DNA of 64,000 nt from Mesosutterella porci (GCF_022134585.1 NZ_JAKNCT010000001.1:297595-361594), one strand, 5' to 3'; positions 7,747 through 19,000 are shown, counted from the stretch's first letter. The notes: generated from the sequence alone by a model not told the origin. Numbers and translations: made by a program.

Positions 7747-9537
7747 TCAGCGCCTGATTTCCTTCACGATTACGTCACTCACGGACTTGCCCGAAGTGAT
7801 GCCCCAGCCGACGTTGGCGCCGGGAGCGGAATCAGTGCCGTGGACGCTGTTGCCCACTTCGCCGGCTGCATACAGATGCGGAATGGGCTTGCCGGACTTG
7901 TCGAGGACATGCAGCGAGGTGTCAAGAACAACGCCGCCCATTGTCGTTGCAAACCGGGGTTTCTGCTCCACAATGTAGTAGGGACCCTTTTCAGACACCG
8001 TCTTTTTCATGAAGCGCGCCGAACGCTGAAAATCCTCATCCTTTCCGTTCTTCACAAAGGCGTTGTACCTGGAGACCGTCTCCGAGAGGGACTTGGAGTC
8101 AATACCGGCCCTGTCCGCTGCTTCCTTCAGCGTCTCTCCTCGAATGAATATCGGAGCCTGGCTGCCGTTGTTTTTCAGCCACTGGTCGATCTCGGTCTGG
8201 GAGATGCCGTTGTTCGCGCTCACGGACCGAAATGCCTCAAAGCTCGGCTGGTCCATCACGAGGAAAAGCGTGTGCTTCGGCTGCTTCAGAAGCACGGACA
8301 GAATTGCATGCCCTGTCCCTTTCTCATTGACGACCCTCCTGCCCTTCAGGTCGACCAGGATGCCGCTGTTGTCATAGGCAGCGTTGTTGCCCTGAAGGGT
8401 GGACTTGGCAATACCAGGAGAGCTTTCGATTCCCTGCGGATAGATCTTTCCATATTCCATCAGCTGCATGGCAGCGCCGACTTTTTCAGCCATTTTGTGG
8501 CCGTCGCCGGTAGATGAAACCGGGCCGTAATAGAGAGCGCTCTTCAGGTCGCCCTGCAACATCTCCTTGTTATAGCCATACCCCCCCGTCGCCAGGAGTA
8601 CCGCCTTCGAGTGAATGGTATATGCGGCCCCGTCGGAGGATTTGGCCTTCACCCCTGTCACCGCCCCATTCCTGGTGATCAGATCCGTCGCCCTTGTGGA
8701 AAGCATGACCCTGGTCCTGGACTTTCCAAGGATCTCGCGCAGGGTCTGGGCGTATCTCGGACAGCCGCCCAAAAGCGGAATGACCCGAGGCGTCTTGTGC
8801 TCAGCCCTGAAAGCAAAACCCTTCTTCATGTCGAGCTGCACACCCTGACTCACCACCCAGTCAATGCTCTTGCCCAGATTCTCAGCGTAAAAAGTGAGGC
8901 CCGGCAGATCATTCTTCTGCTGACCGTTTGCCATAAGGTCAAAGGCAAACTTGGTCGGAGTATCTGTTTTCTCTCCCAGCGCCCTCTGGGCGGCAGATCC
9001 TTCGGTATCGACCACACCTCCGCAGATGCTAGAGGCTCCGCCCAGAAATTCCTGTTTTTCCAGCAGGATGACTTTCAGGCCCTGCTGGGAGGCATTAATG
9101 GCGGCAATCATGCCCGCAGCACCGCCCCCGATCACGACAAGGTCTGACGACAGCGTCTTCCGAGTATGAACCTGCCTGGCCCGGACGGGCTTGAGCATCG
9201 AACTGACATCGCCGCCCGCCTGCTCTACGCAGTTCGCGACGGCCTGCAGGATCGCAACGCTTGAAACCGTGGCGCCCGACACCCGGTCAACGCCCAACGA
9301 CTGATACTGGCGGATCCGTCCCGGAAGCTTCTTCACAGCAGTCTGTCCGATGCCGATTGTCTCTTTGTTTTCTCCAATCTCGATTTTTTCTATTTTGTTT
9401 TTGGAGAATGTCACCGTTACAGGAACCATTCCGTTCTGCCCGGGATACTCCGCCCGATATGTGCCCGGGTTATAGGCAAGCGCGGTTCCAGCCGCAGCAA
9501 GCAAAACAGCGGGCAGTATTCGATTAAGTTTTAGCAT
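7747..9537 (-). CDS. Exported FMN_bind + FAD_binding_2 flavoprotein reductase
   Basis: 596 residues. A Sec signal peptide (MLKLNRILPAVLLAAAGTALA) leads into an FMN_bind domain carrying the ApbE flavinylation motif SGAT (87-90, in VDRVSGATVSS). The FAD domain follows, with DLVVIGGGAAGMIAAINA, EKQEFLGGASSICGG, ATGGYGYN and PHLYAAGEVGNSVHGTD. The architecture is that of periplasmic respiratory ene-reductases such as UrdA. The two Arg positions needed for fumarate or urocanate are not kept, however. VVNEKGTGHAI replaces NE..RD, and HGTDSAPGANVGWG replaces HGTNRLGGNA. The substrate is therefore probably something other than a simple dicarboxylate or urocanate. The ATG at 9537 has GGAGAGG eight bases upstream. 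The gene is monocistronic. The protein at 61874-63352 shares these active-site changes but lacks the FMN domain. Confidence 0.88.
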   Translation of the reverse strand: MLKLNRILPAVLLAAAGTALAYNPGTYRAEYPGQNGMVPVTVTFSKNKIEKIEIGENKETIGIGQTAVKKLPGRIRQYQSLGVDRVSGATVSSVAILQAVANCVEQAGGDVSSMLKPVRARQVHTRKTLSSDLVVIGGGAAGMIAAINASQQGLKVILLEKQEFLGGASSICGGVVDTEGSAAQRALGEKTDTPTKFAFDLMANGQQKNDLPGLTFYAENLGKSIDWVVSQGVQLDMKKGFAFRAEHKTPRVIPLLGGCPRYAQTLREILGKSRTRVMLSTRATDLITRNGAVTGVKAKSSDGAAYTIHSKAVLLATGGYGYNKEMLQGDLKSALYYGPVSSTGDGHKMAEKVGAAMQLMEYGKIYPQGIESSPGIAKSTLQGNNAAYDNSGILVDLKGRRVVNEKGTGHAILSVLLKQPKHTLFLVMDQPSFEAFRSVSANNGISQTEIDQWLKNNGSQAPIFIRGETLKEAADRAGIDSKSLSETVSRYNAFVKNGKDEDFQRSARFMKKTVSEKGPYYIVEQKPRFATTMGGVVLDTSLHVLDKSGKPIPHLYAAGEVGNSVHGTDSAPGANVGWGITSGKSVSDVIVKEIRR

Positions 9538-10406
9538 GTCAACCTCTCCTTTAAAGTTGCTCTTCGGCTTACACAACTCTACGGGCACCATCCTAAAAAA
9601 TGAGTTCTGATTTCCGCCAATTGCTTTTCCTTTATTTACGTAGCCAGACGATCCTTAACTTCTCATCACCGGAGCGGATGGAATGAGCGGAGCCGAACTT
9701 ATCTCTGGTGATGGAAAAACATTGTTCTCCTCCCCCCGACATGCAATGACCGACGCGGTTTTCTTCTCCGCTGGCGCAGCCCCGAACCACCTGTCTCATC
9801 AGTCATCAAAATAGAAAAAGATGTTGCAGCTGATCAGCTTCGCGTCAAAATCGAAGCCCCGGTTAAAAGCGGAAGGCAGGAGCTCCCCGGCGTAAAAATT
9901 TTCGTAACGATCTAATTGCCAAAAAGATAAATATATTCAACGATGATTTTGGGAAGTCCGGAAGGCTGCGTTAGGTCTATCCAGGTGTATCTGCATGCAG
10001 CTTGTGCTCCTGAATCCGGTCAGAGACTCTCACAACTCTGTCAGGACTCCGGTTTGGAAAACGAAACCTGAGGCTTTTCAGAAGACCTGCATCAGATGCA
10101 TCAGCGTTCAAAATGAATGCCCCGCTTGAACCTGCACGATCAGTCGCCCGCCCCAGCGGACGTCTCAAGGCTCTTCCCGATTGAGCAGAAAACGCGGGAA
10201 ATGAGTCACTCAAGGAGCCGGCTTACATACGTCATCTTGGATGATTCTCGCAGGACCGATCATGTCGAACCGGGGTTAATGACCCCCAAAAGCCAGACGG
10301 CGGACTCGGAACTTGCGGGCAGGGCGGTTCCTGGAAGACCGCGTTGAGAGCGCTACAGCCGGGCCGGGGCTGAGCCGAAAGGCGAATCCTGCGCCATTAA
10401 AAGTCC
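9538..10406. other. Intergenic region without a supported gene
   Basis: About 870 bases upstream of the flavoprotein gene and downstream of recD. Open frames at 9977-10213 (minus) and 10117-10347 (plus) show no recognisable domain. The stretch near 9900-9950 is AT-rich. It presumably carries the promoter of the flavoprotein, but I cannot point to convincing -35/-10 boxes. Confidence 0.4.
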
Positions 10407-12263
10407 TCACTCAGCCGAACCCAAGGCTGAACGCAGCCGGTCCGACAGCCCGCCTGAGCGCATCACACGCCTTCCGACCGCGGCCGCGACCGCGCCCCGG
10501 CTCGCAAAGAGCGTGAGCCTTCCCTTGTCAGCCCCCCGGTCGGCCAGTCTCGTCACCGCTGTATAAAGGAGCTCGCGCGAGCCGATTTTTTCGCCTCCCC
10601 CTTCGGGGAGGCAGACCGCGAGGTTGTGGTAGGCCGAGCCCTGGCTCTTGTGAATCGTGATCGCGAAGGCGCTTTCGTGCTGTGGAAGGAGCGCCACGGG
10701 AAGCGCCAGTCGCAGCGCCCCGAACCAGGCGATGAGGCCCTTCTCTCCGCTCGGAAGCTCCACCGCAGTGTCGCCGTTTGAGAGCCCGAGCGCGCGGCTG
10801 TTTTTCGTTACGATGATGAGCCTGCCCGGATAATGGATCGCCTCGGGTTCCGCGCCCGAGGCCGCCCGGACGATCCTTTCCATGAAGGCGTTCACGGCGT
10901 CCGTGCCGTTGTCCCCCGCATGGACAGAAGAGAGCACCCGCACGCTGTCGACCTGGGCCCAGAGCCTGTCAACGGCCTCGGCGTCCCTGGCCTGAGGGAA
11001 CTGCGCCCCCTTCCTTCCCTGCTGCAGGAGAAAGCCGTAGGCGTCCCTGAGCCACGCCTGAAGCTCTCGCGAAACGCCGCCCGAGCCCCGGCCGGACGTC
11101 TTCTCCCAGTCAATCGCGTTGTCGCCCTCCTGGTTCGGAGCTTCGAGGACGTCGAAGACCGCCTTTTCGTCGACCTCGCCCGACTTGGGAGTGACCGCCC
11201 TCGCAAGGCGGTAAAGCCTGGAGCCGCCGCTGAAGCGGTGGTTCTTCGTGAACTCGCAGATCCAGGGCCCGAGCGGCCCCGCCTTGTCCGAGAGATCGGA
11301 AAAGACGGAGCCCGGGCCCACGGCCGCGAGCTGGTCCTTGTCGCCCAGGAGCAGCACCCGCGTGCGTGCGGGGTCGAGCGCGTCAAAGAGCCTTGAGGCG
11401 AGGTCGAGGTCCATCATCGAGCACTCGTCGACCACGAGCACGTCGGCCTCGATCCGGCGCTGCTCGGAAAGCCACCGCTGCAGGGTCTGGCAGCGGATGC
11501 CCGAAGAGCGCACGAGGGTTGCGAGCCGGGCGAGCTCCGCACCCCCGCTTTCCATTCCCGGCAGAGCCCCCAGAATCGAGCCCTCGAGGTTCGAGGAGGC
11601 CTTCCCCGTGGGGGCGGAGCCTGCAATGACAAGGTCCGGGTTCTCAGCGAGGAGGCAGGCGATGATTCGCACCACCACCGTGGTCTTGCCCGTGCCGGGG
11701 CCACCCGTGATGACCGTGAGGCGGCTCCCGAGCGCCTGCTCGAGCGCCCGATCGTGGTCCGGGTCGGTGCGGCCGCTCGACCGATCGCTTTCTCGGAAAG
11801 CCTCGATCGCCCGGCGCATCGCGTCCGTGACTGGGGTCTTTGCCTCGCAGGCGAAGGCGGCAACCGCGGAGGCCAGTCTCTCCTCCTCGGAAAAGCGCCT
11901 TTCAAGGTAGAGCCTTCCGCCCTTTTCATCCCAGACAAAGGGCGGGATGAGCCCCTCTTCCGCGGGCTTTGCTTCCATCGGCCGAGCGAGGCCCGAGCCG
12001 ACCAAAAGTCCGATCTCTGCGGCCCGACTGTCCGGATCGCCCGGAAGCTCCGAGACCGGCAGGCACACGCCCCCCTTTCTCTGCGGGTCGGCCTCCATCG
12101 CCGCGAACCCGTCCATCAGGGCTTCAAGCGCTGCGGGAAGGCCTTGAGGGACGGGATTTTTCCTGCGCTCCAGGGGCCGCAGCAGCGCGCGCCCCAGAGC
12201 CCGCCACGCCTCGCGCTCGAAGCGCTCCTCCGCTGTTTCTTCAGTTTTCACCGCCTCAGTCAT
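10407..12263 (-). CDS. recD: Exodeoxyribonuclease V alpha subunit RecD
   Basis: 618 residues. RecD is the fast 5'-3' helicase of RecBCD, which resects double-strand breaks up to Chi and loads RecA. Walker A is VITGGPGTGKTTVVVRI (about 182-198). Walker B is VLVVDECSMMD, motif III is VLLLGDKDQLAAVGPGSVFSD, and the C-terminal motif VI region is AFAITIHKSQGSAYHNLAV. The N-terminal domain (about 1-140) is variable, as usual in the family. It is the last gene of recC-recB-recD; its start overlaps the recB stop by 4 bases, implying translational coupling. Length is close to the E. coli protein (608). Confidence 0.96.
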   Translation of the reverse strand: MTEAVKTEETAEERFEREAWRALGRALLRPLERRKNPVPQGLPAALEALMDGFAAMEADPQRKGGVCLPVSELPGDPDSRAAEIGLLVGSGLARPMEAKPAEEGLIPPFVWDEKGGRLYLERRFSEEERLASAVAAFACEAKTPVTDAMRRAIEAFRESDRSSGRTDPDHDRALEQALGSRLTVITGGPGTGKTTVVVRIIACLLAENPDLVIAGSAPTGKASSNLEGSILGALPGMESGGAELARLATLVRSSGIRCQTLQRWLSEQRRIEADVLVVDECSMMDLDLASRLFDALDPARTRVLLLGDKDQLAAVGPGSVFSDLSDKAGPLGPWICEFTKNHRFSGGSRLYRLARAVTPKSGEVDEKAVFDVLEAPNQEGDNAIDWEKTSGRGSGGVSRELQAWLRDAYGFLLQQGRKGAQFPQARDAEAVDRLWAQVDSVRVLSSVHAGDNGTDAVNAFMERIVRAASGAEPEAIHYPGRLIIVTKNSRALGLSNGDTAVELPSGEKGLIAWFGALRLALPVALLPQHESAFAITIHKSQGSAYHNLAVCLPEGGGEKIGSRELLYTAVTRLADRGADKGRLTLFASRGAVAAAVGRRVMRSGGLSDRLRSALGSAE

Positions 12264-15200
12264 TTCGCTTTCTCCCCGCCCAGCAGCCTGCCCGATTCAA
12301 GGATGATGCGGGGGTCGGGCCTGAGCACCACCGCGGCCGGCTCCGCGGCGGGAGCGGCGGCCGAGAACCCTCTGATGAACACATAGGCCATGCCGCCGAT
12401 CCTGCCCACCGCTTCTTCGGGCCCGATCCCCCAGGCTTCCGAGATCATCCGCTGTAGCGCCGTGAGATAGAAAAGCGCCTGCCAGCCGTACTTCGCCTCA
12501 AGCATCACGTCCATCATCGCAGAGGCGCAGTAAGAGCGCGCGCTGCGGTCGCCCGGCTGGTCCGTCTTCCAGTCGACAAGCCAGAAGAGCCCCGAGGCGT
12601 CCTGCGCCAAGAGGTCGATCCGGCCCTCAAGATAGCCGCGAAGAACCGTCCTTGCGGCCGAGGGCTCCAGGTCCGCAAGCGGCAGCCTCTTTTCAGCCGG
12701 CGCCTTCCGGTTGAGCTCCAGGATCTTTCGCGCGAAGCCCTCGGCCGTGACGCCCTCGCCCACCGTGAGCGCGAAGGGGAGCTCCGGAACCGCACAGCCT
12801 TCCGGCGCGTCGGCGATCCGGAAAGCATCGTCTCCGCTCCAAAGGGGCGTTGAGAAGACGCCCCGGATCCGGTCCGAGACCCACGAGACCGCGTCCTCGC
12901 GGTCTTTCTTCGGGTCGGGCTCCTCTCCCGCTTCATGCCGGACCTTGCGGGCGAGAAGCGAGGAGCCCTTCGCCGCGTCGAACACTCGTTTAAAGCCGCT
13001 CCCACTCTCGAGGAATCCCTCGCTTCTGTGCAGGTCCGAGCGGATGCTCTCTTCGAACAGGTTGTGGACGGCGTCGCCCGTGTCCTTGCCGCCCGCGAGG
13101 AAGGCCGGGTTCTGGAAGAGATCCGGCGCCGCCTGCTCTTCGCCCTCCGCCTCCTCCGCGTAGGCTTCATCCGGCTCACGCTCGTCGGGAATGCCCGGAA
13201 GCGAGAGCTCAAAGCCCCGAGCAATGCTCGAGTAGCTCGAGCTCCTCCAGGGACGGATCAGCGGTCCCGCAGCCTGGGCTCCGGCAAGGGCGTCTTCCGA
13301 GGAGGAAGGCTTCGCACAGATGGAAACGGCTCTCCCGGCCGGCTCCAGAAGCGGATCCTTCGGATAGAGCACAGCGGCGAGCGGCTCTCCCTCGGGACAG
13401 CGCTCGAGGCTCTCCGCCGCCTCTTCAACGATCGCAGAGCGCGGCCCGTCCCCGGTCTTTCCTTTCCTCAGCGCCGCTGCCATCCCGGAGCGCACTCCGG
13501 GGTCGTGCGCGAAGGAGGACTCGCTTTTCAGGCGAGCCTCAAAGTCCGAGAGGCCCTGGGTCATTTCAGCGGCCAGTAATCCATCCTCCTTCGATGCGCT
13601 GGACCGTCCTTTCCCCGTCTTCTTCCGGGCCTCGGGATTCTTAGCCTCCGGCCGCGGACCCGCCTTGAGCAGGTCGATCCAGACGGACCTGGTGCTGACG
13701 AAGTGGTAAATGCCTTCCTTTACCCTCTTGTAAACCACGGGCAGCGGCAGGACCACGCGGGCCGATCCGCGGGTCGCTCCGACGTAGGCGATCCGCACAA
13801 GCTCTTCGCGGATCCCTCGGATCGTCTCTTCCGCCCGGTCTCCCTTGCGGGGACTTTGCAGGTATTCCCAGCCGCCTTCGGCGGCGGGCAGCAGCAGCGG
13901 ATCCTGCTTATTCCCCTGACAGTAGGAAAAAGCGCCCGCCAGGTAGACGACCGGGTACTCGAGCCCCTTCGATCCAAAGACAGTCTCGATCCGGACGAGC
14001 GAGGCGTCGCTCTCCACCCGCAGCTGGCGCTCAACGGGCGAATCTGGTTTCGAAGCATAAGAACTCGACCCCTTCGAAGCGAGGCCGTCCAGAGTCCGCT
14101 CGAACTCCTGCACGAGGGAGGACATGCTTTTCACGCGTTCGTACTGCGCGTGCAGGAGTTCGACCACCTGGCCCCAGTTCGTGAGGCTGCGATCGCCCCC
14201 GGGCGAAGAAAGCGCCCGTCCCACCGTTCCAAACTTTTCGAAGAGGAAGGAGAACGCCGAGGCGAACCCGTAGCGCTCGCAGCGCGCCGAGGCTTCCCGG
14301 AAAAGCTTCAGGTCCTCAAGGTAGAGGTCCTCCACCTTCTTTTCTTTTTCCGTTTTTTCCTCGCCTGCCTCCGGCTCGGACTCGATCAGCTCCGAGAGCT
14401 TCCTGCCGCAGATCGGGGTGGCCCGGGCGGCGTTGACAACCGCCCGGTCGACCGGGTCGCTCACGGCCCTCATCACGGCAAGGACGTCCCGCGCCTCGGG
14501 GGTGAGGAAGACGTCGTCCCGGGTCATGTGCAGGGTCCCGATGCCCCGCGCGGCGAGCTCCCGCTCGAGTGCGGCCGAGTTGTCGTGGTTGCGCACGAGG
14601 ACCGCGATGTCGCCAGGCTTCAGGCGCGCCTCTTCAAGGCTCACTCCCGGATCGGAAAGCCTCGCGCCCACGTAGGTTTCGGAGGACAGGAGGGAGGAGA
14701 TGTCGGAGGCGATGAGGCGCGCTTCATACTCGCGCGCCGTGTCGGCCTTGATGAGCCTCTCCACCCCGTCCCCCTCCTTCCAGTCCGAGGGCGCCTCCCA
14801 GCGGCCGGTCCAGAGCTCGAAGGCTCGCACGGGCTCGAGCTTCCCGCTTTCAGGATTTTTCCGGAAAAGCGGGAGCCTCGAGGCGCTGCTCTTCACAAGA
14901 GGAAAGCTGATCCCTTTGGAAAAGCGGGAAGCCCCGTCCGGGGTCGAGAAAAGGACGTTCACGGCGTCGACCGCGGGGGGCGTGCTGCGGTAGTTCGTCC
15001 CGAGGCTCCAGGGGGCGAAGCCCGATCTCGCGGCCTCGTCGCGCGCCCTGAGGTAGACCTCGATCTGGGCCCCGCGGAAGCGGTAGATCGACTGCTTCGG
15101 GTCGCCCACGAAAACGGCCGTCTCGTCATTGTCCTCCGGGTCGAGGAAGATGGTTTTGAAAATAGAGTACTGAAGCTCGTCGGTGTCCTGGAATTCATCG

Positions 15201-16051
15201 ACCAGGACCGCCCGGAACTGCCGCCTCACCGAGTCCCGGAAGGCCTTGCTCGTCTGCGCCGACTGCAGCATGTCCTGCAGGATGTCGTCGAAGGACATGA
15301 CCCCCTCGCGCCGCTTCGCCTCCCGGACGAGTCCCGGGACCTGGTCCGCAAACTCGGACAGCGTCCCTTCGAGACCCGGGCTCCAGTCCGGGAAGGAGAG
15401 GTTTTTCGTGCTGCCCGGATGCTGCCTCAGCTGATCGAGCAGCTGCCGGCCGTTGAACCCGATGAGCTTCTGCTGGTCCTCGGGGGAGTCCCTGAGGGCC
15501 TCGCCCGCGAGCCGCCCCCGCTTGAAGTCCTCGACCACACGGTTCATGATCGAAGGATCTTCATCCAGGGTCGTCTCGAAGGCCGTACCTCCGGAAAAGG
15601 CAAACGACAGGAGCATCTTCTGGCAGAAGCTGTGGATCGTGTAGACGGAGGCCTCGTCGAAGTTCTCAAGCGCGGCCGTGATCCGGCCGCGGGCCGCTTT
15701 GAAATCGATTTTCTCCTCGCCGCGCCATTTTTCGTAGAGCTGCAGAAGCCCGCGGGCCGAGGAATCCCCGAGCGTGCCCTCCGAAGGCTTGAAGCCCCCG
15801 CTCCCGTCGGGCTCGAGCACGGCCAGTGCTTCGGTCAGAATCGCGCGCAGCCGCTCCTTGAGTTCCGCGGTCGCGGCCCGGGTGAAGGTGACAATGAGGA
15901 TCTGCTCGAGCGGCATCGCCTTTTCCACGAGAAGCCTCAGCACGAGCCTCTGCAGCGTGTAGGTTTTTCCGGTCCCGGCCGAGGCCTCGATGAAGTTCAC
16001 GCGCTCGAGCCTGCTCCTCAGGCAGTCGAACTCCCTGCTGTCCTGCGTCAT
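12260..16051 (-). CDS. recB: Exodeoxyribonuclease V beta subunit RecB
   Basis: 1263 residues: an N-terminal UvrD-type 3'-5' helicase fused to a RecB nuclease domain. Walker A is IEASAGTGKTYTLQRLV (about 21-37). Helicase motifs follow: VTFTRAATAELKER (Ia), VLVDEFQDTDELQ (II), VFVGDPKQSIYRFRGA (III), VETVFGSKGLEYPVVYLAGA-like sequence (V) and RIAYVGATRGSARVVL (VI). The C-terminal nuclease carries LEGRIDLLAQD...FWLVDWKTDQPG near residues 1145-1165, the Asp, Asp and Lys of the single metal-dependent site. All catalytic residues look intact. The start overlaps the end of recC by 4 bases. Confidence 0.96.
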   Translation of the reverse strand: MTQDSREFDCLRSRLERVNFIEASAGTGKTYTLQRLVLRLLVEKAMPLEQILIVTFTRAATAELKERLRAILTEALAVLEPDGSGGFKPSEGTLGDSSARGLLQLYEKWRGEEKIDFKAARGRITAALENFDEASVYTIHSFCQKMLLSFAFSGGTAFETTLDEDPSIMNRVVEDFKRGRLAGEALRDSPEDQQKLIGFNGRQLLDQLRQHPGSTKNLSFPDWSPGLEGTLSEFADQVPGLVREAKRREGVMSFDDILQDMLQSAQTSKAFRDSVRRQFRAVLVDEFQDTDELQYSIFKTIFLDPEDNDETAVFVGDPKQSIYRFRGAQIEVYLRARDEAARSGFAPWSLGTNYRSTPPAVDAVNVLFSTPDGASRFSKGISFPLVKSSASRLPLFRKNPESGKLEPVRAFELWTGRWEAPSDWKEGDGVERLIKADTAREYEARLIASDISSLLSSETYVGARLSDPGVSLEEARLKPGDIAVLVRNHDNSAALERELAARGIGTLHMTRDDVFLTPEARDVLAVMRAVSDPVDRAVVNAARATPICGRKLSELIESEPEAGEEKTEKEKKVEDLYLEDLKLFREASARCERYGFASAFSFLFEKFGTVGRALSSPGGDRSLTNWGQVVELLHAQYERVKSMSSLVQEFERTLDGLASKGSSSYASKPDSPVERQLRVESDASLVRIETVFGSKGLEYPVVYLAGAFSYCQGNKQDPLLLPAAEGGWEYLQSPRKGDRAEETIRGIREELVRIAYVGATRGSARVVLPLPVVYKRVKEGIYHFVSTRSVWIDLLKAGPRPEAKNPEARKKTGKGRSSASKEDGLLAAEMTQGLSDFEARLKSESSFAHDPGVRSGMAAALRKGKTGDGPRSAIVEEAAESLERCPEGEPLAAVLYPKDPLLEPAGRAVSICAKPSSSEDALAGAQAAGPLIRPWRSSSYSSIARGFELSLPGIPDEREPDEAYAEEAEGEEQAAPDLFQNPAFLAGGKDTGDAVHNLFEESIRSDLHRSEGFLESGSGFKRVFDAAKGSSLLARKVRHEAGEEPDPKKDREDAVSWVSDRIRGVFSTPLWSGDDAFRIADAPEGCAVPELPFALTVGEGVTAEGFARKILELNRKAPAEKRLPLADLEPSAARTVLRGYLEGRIDLLAQDASGLFWLVDWKTDQPGDRSARSYCASAMMDVMLEAKYGWQALFYLTALQRMISEAWGIGPEEAVGRIGGMAYVFIRGFSAAAPAAEPAAVVLRPDPRIILESGRLLGGEKAK

Positions 16052-19000
16052 TTTCCCGCCCCTCCCTGAACCGCGCCGGCTCCGCCGCCCCGAAGAGTCT
16101 CCAGCAAGTTCTGCGCGAGGGACAGCACCACCTCGGCTCTCTGGGCCCCTCTCAAAAATTTTTCAAGCTCATTCCTGAGCTGTTCGGCCTCATCGCAGAG
16201 GACTCTGCCCTCTGCCGCCTCCGTCCTGAAAAACGGCGTGTCGGAATACTTGGATTTAAGCACTCGCCCCTCGGTGACCGCAGCCTCAAACAGGGCCGTG
16301 AGGGCGGCAAGCACCACCCGGGCCTCCTCTCCGGAGACGAAAAGCCGCCTGGCTTCCGGGGCGTCGGGGGCCTCCTTCTTTTTGGATTTGCCGCTCCCCT
16401 TTTCCCGCGCCATCGAGATCAGCGTAAGCGGCACGGGATTGTCCTGAGCGTTGAGAAAAAGGGCGCGAATCTCCGCGTCAAGCTCCTCCCTTTTGCTCAG
16501 GACAGCACAAACCGCCTCTTCCCCGCCCGATTCTCCGCGGTAGAGCTTCTGGCCCCCGGCGGTGAGCGTCCAGCTGCAGCGGAGCCCTCCGGCGCCAGCG
16601 GGAAGCGTGAGCGAGAGGGGCGGCGTGATCCGCGCCTCGCGTCCCTCCACGCATTTTTGCGCAGCATCGAGGAAATGAAAGACCGAAGCCGCCCTTTCCT
16701 CGACCTGCCAGCCGCGCACAGGCTTCGCCCCGAAGAGGGGGTCAAGTTTCCGAACCCTCAGAAACCGCTCCCGGCTCACGCCCTTTTCAAGCGATGCGCG
16801 CGCATCGCGCTTGAAAGCCCAGTAAAGGAGGCCCTGGTCTTTGAAATCCAGCTCCGGCTTCGGATCGCTTCTGGCTCCTCCCGCATCAAAACCCGCAAGC
16901 CGACAGGCCTCGCTCTCCGGGTTGTAGAGGTAGCCGCAGAGGGTGGCAAGCGGAAGCACCCGGCGCTCGAACTCCTTTCCCGCAAGCGGCGTCGGCCGGT
17001 CGGCAAAGGGTTCTGGGGCGGGAGCGGCGCCGTCTCTCCTCGCCTTCAGAGCCTTGAACGCTTCGGAGAGCGACCCCGCCTCGCAGCGCTCGAGCGCCCG
17101 GCGGGTGAAGCAGCGCTCCGAGTAGGCCGTCTGGGGGACCGAGAACCTCCAGAAGGGCCGCTCGCCTTCCCGCCCAGCGTTGAGCTTTTCAAGGAACAAG
17201 TCGAAGTCCGTCACCACTTCGGAGGGAGGCAGGCGCTTTTCCCGGTTCTCGCCCTCTTTATAAAAGACCGCGAAATAGTCCCTTGCGGCCATCACGAGAT
17301 CGAAAAACACGTTCCTGTTGTCGCGGCGGCTGTCGCGGTCGCCCCGGCGCTTGAGCTTGTCAAAGCCCATGAGGTCGAACTCGTCCAGTTTCGGCGTGCC
17401 GGGGAACCCCGAGTCGGAGTCGAGCCCCAGCGCCGCGATCGCGCGAAACGGGATGCCGCGCATCTCCTCCATCGAAGTGAAGACGACCCGCCCGTCAGGC
17501 CGGGCCGCGCGCGAGGCGCTCTCCATGCGGCTCGTGAAGGCGCGGCGTAGCACCGCAAAGGGCACGGAGGCGGCGTCCTCGCCGGCCCCGGAAAGCGCCC
17601 TCGAGGCCGTGCGGCAGATACCCGAGATCTCGCGCTTGAGCTCCTCGGTGTCAGGCGAGCTCCACCAGCCCCCCTTTTCCGGGAACAGCTCCTCTTCGAT
17701 CTGAAGGAGCGCCTCCTCCCAGAGCTCCGGCGACCCGCCCTGCGACTCGGTTTCGAAAATCCGCTCCTGCGCCCGGTCGAGCGCTTCGGAGAGAAGCATC
17801 AGCTTCTTGAACAGCTCGGGCCTTGCCGCGGGCGTCTGCCAGAACAGCTCCGAGCCCGAGACGGGGCGGACGTCCTCCCAAAAACCTTCGCCGCCCTCCC
17901 CCGCGTCGGCCGCAAACCCCAGCGCAAGGCGCTCCAGAGCCCGCGCGAGAGTGCCTTCGGCCCGTGCGCCCTCGCCCTCGTCGGCCGCAAGCCCGGCCTC
18001 GAGCAGCCGCCCGACATGGCTTTCTGAAATGCCGTAGCGGTAGCCCGCCCGAGACAGCCAGGAGCGAAGCAGATCCTGGTCCTCGCCCGAGAAGCCCCAG
18101 AGCCGGGAGACGAGCGGCAGCGACACGAGCGCGTAGAAAGAGTCGGCCGCGCCCCGGCCGAAGAGAAAGTCGCACAGCTCTCCGAAGGCCTCGGCCGCGC
18201 CCGAGGACTCGAGCACCGAGCGGCCCGAGACCGCGTAGTCGATGCGCTGAGGCAGGGCCGAGAAGACCGAGTCGATCACAGGCGCAGCCGCGCTGATGTT
18301 GGGAGAGGCCACGAGGATCTCGGAGGCTTTCACGCCCCGCTCGCGAAGGGCGTAAATCCAGTCGGCAAGCGCCTCGACCTCGCGCTTCAAGGACGAAGCC
18401 GCGGCGATGCGCACCGAAGGGAGCCCCTTTTCCGGCGTCCTGTAGGCCGCAGCCTCGGCAGGCGAGAGCGCCCCGTCCGTGAGAAAGTCCTCGTTGTTTC
18501 TGAACACCGCCTCGTGCACCGCGTCAAGGAGCGTCCTTCGGAGGGGATGAGCCGATCCCCCGCGGCCCGCAAGCGCCGCCGGATCGACCGAGACCCTGGT
18601 TTCCGGATCCTCGACCGAAACCACGAGGTCCTGGAGAGGCCTGGCCGGGTCCCAGCGGAATTCCTTTGCGCCGAGGCGCTCCTGCGGCGGGGACTCCTCG
18701 GAGTCATCTCCCGCCTCTTCGGGCGCCTCGGCGGTCGTGAGCCGCCAGACGCGGTCGACGAGCGCCCGGGTCTGAAGCGCGTTTCGCATGAGCCAGGAGC
18801 AGTGCGGCGAAGCGAGGCTCTGCCCCACGCCGGAGTCTTCCTGCCCCTCCTCGCTCCTTGCGGCCCTCCAGTCCGAGGGATCGAACCAGTATTCCGTCGA
18901 CGGATTGAGGAGATAGAGATAGACGGGGTCCCGGAGGCTCTTTGCGTAGAGGAAGGGCAGCACCAGGGGCGGCAGCCCCGTGGGCGCGAAGATGTGCAGC

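Noticed and set aside
9977..10347. Short frames on both strands upstream of recD's end
   Set aside because: No recognisable sequence, and they overlap each other on opposite strands.
13703..16069. 788-residue plus-strand open frame
   Set aside because: Antisense to recB, which has every expected motif; the plus-strand translation shows none.
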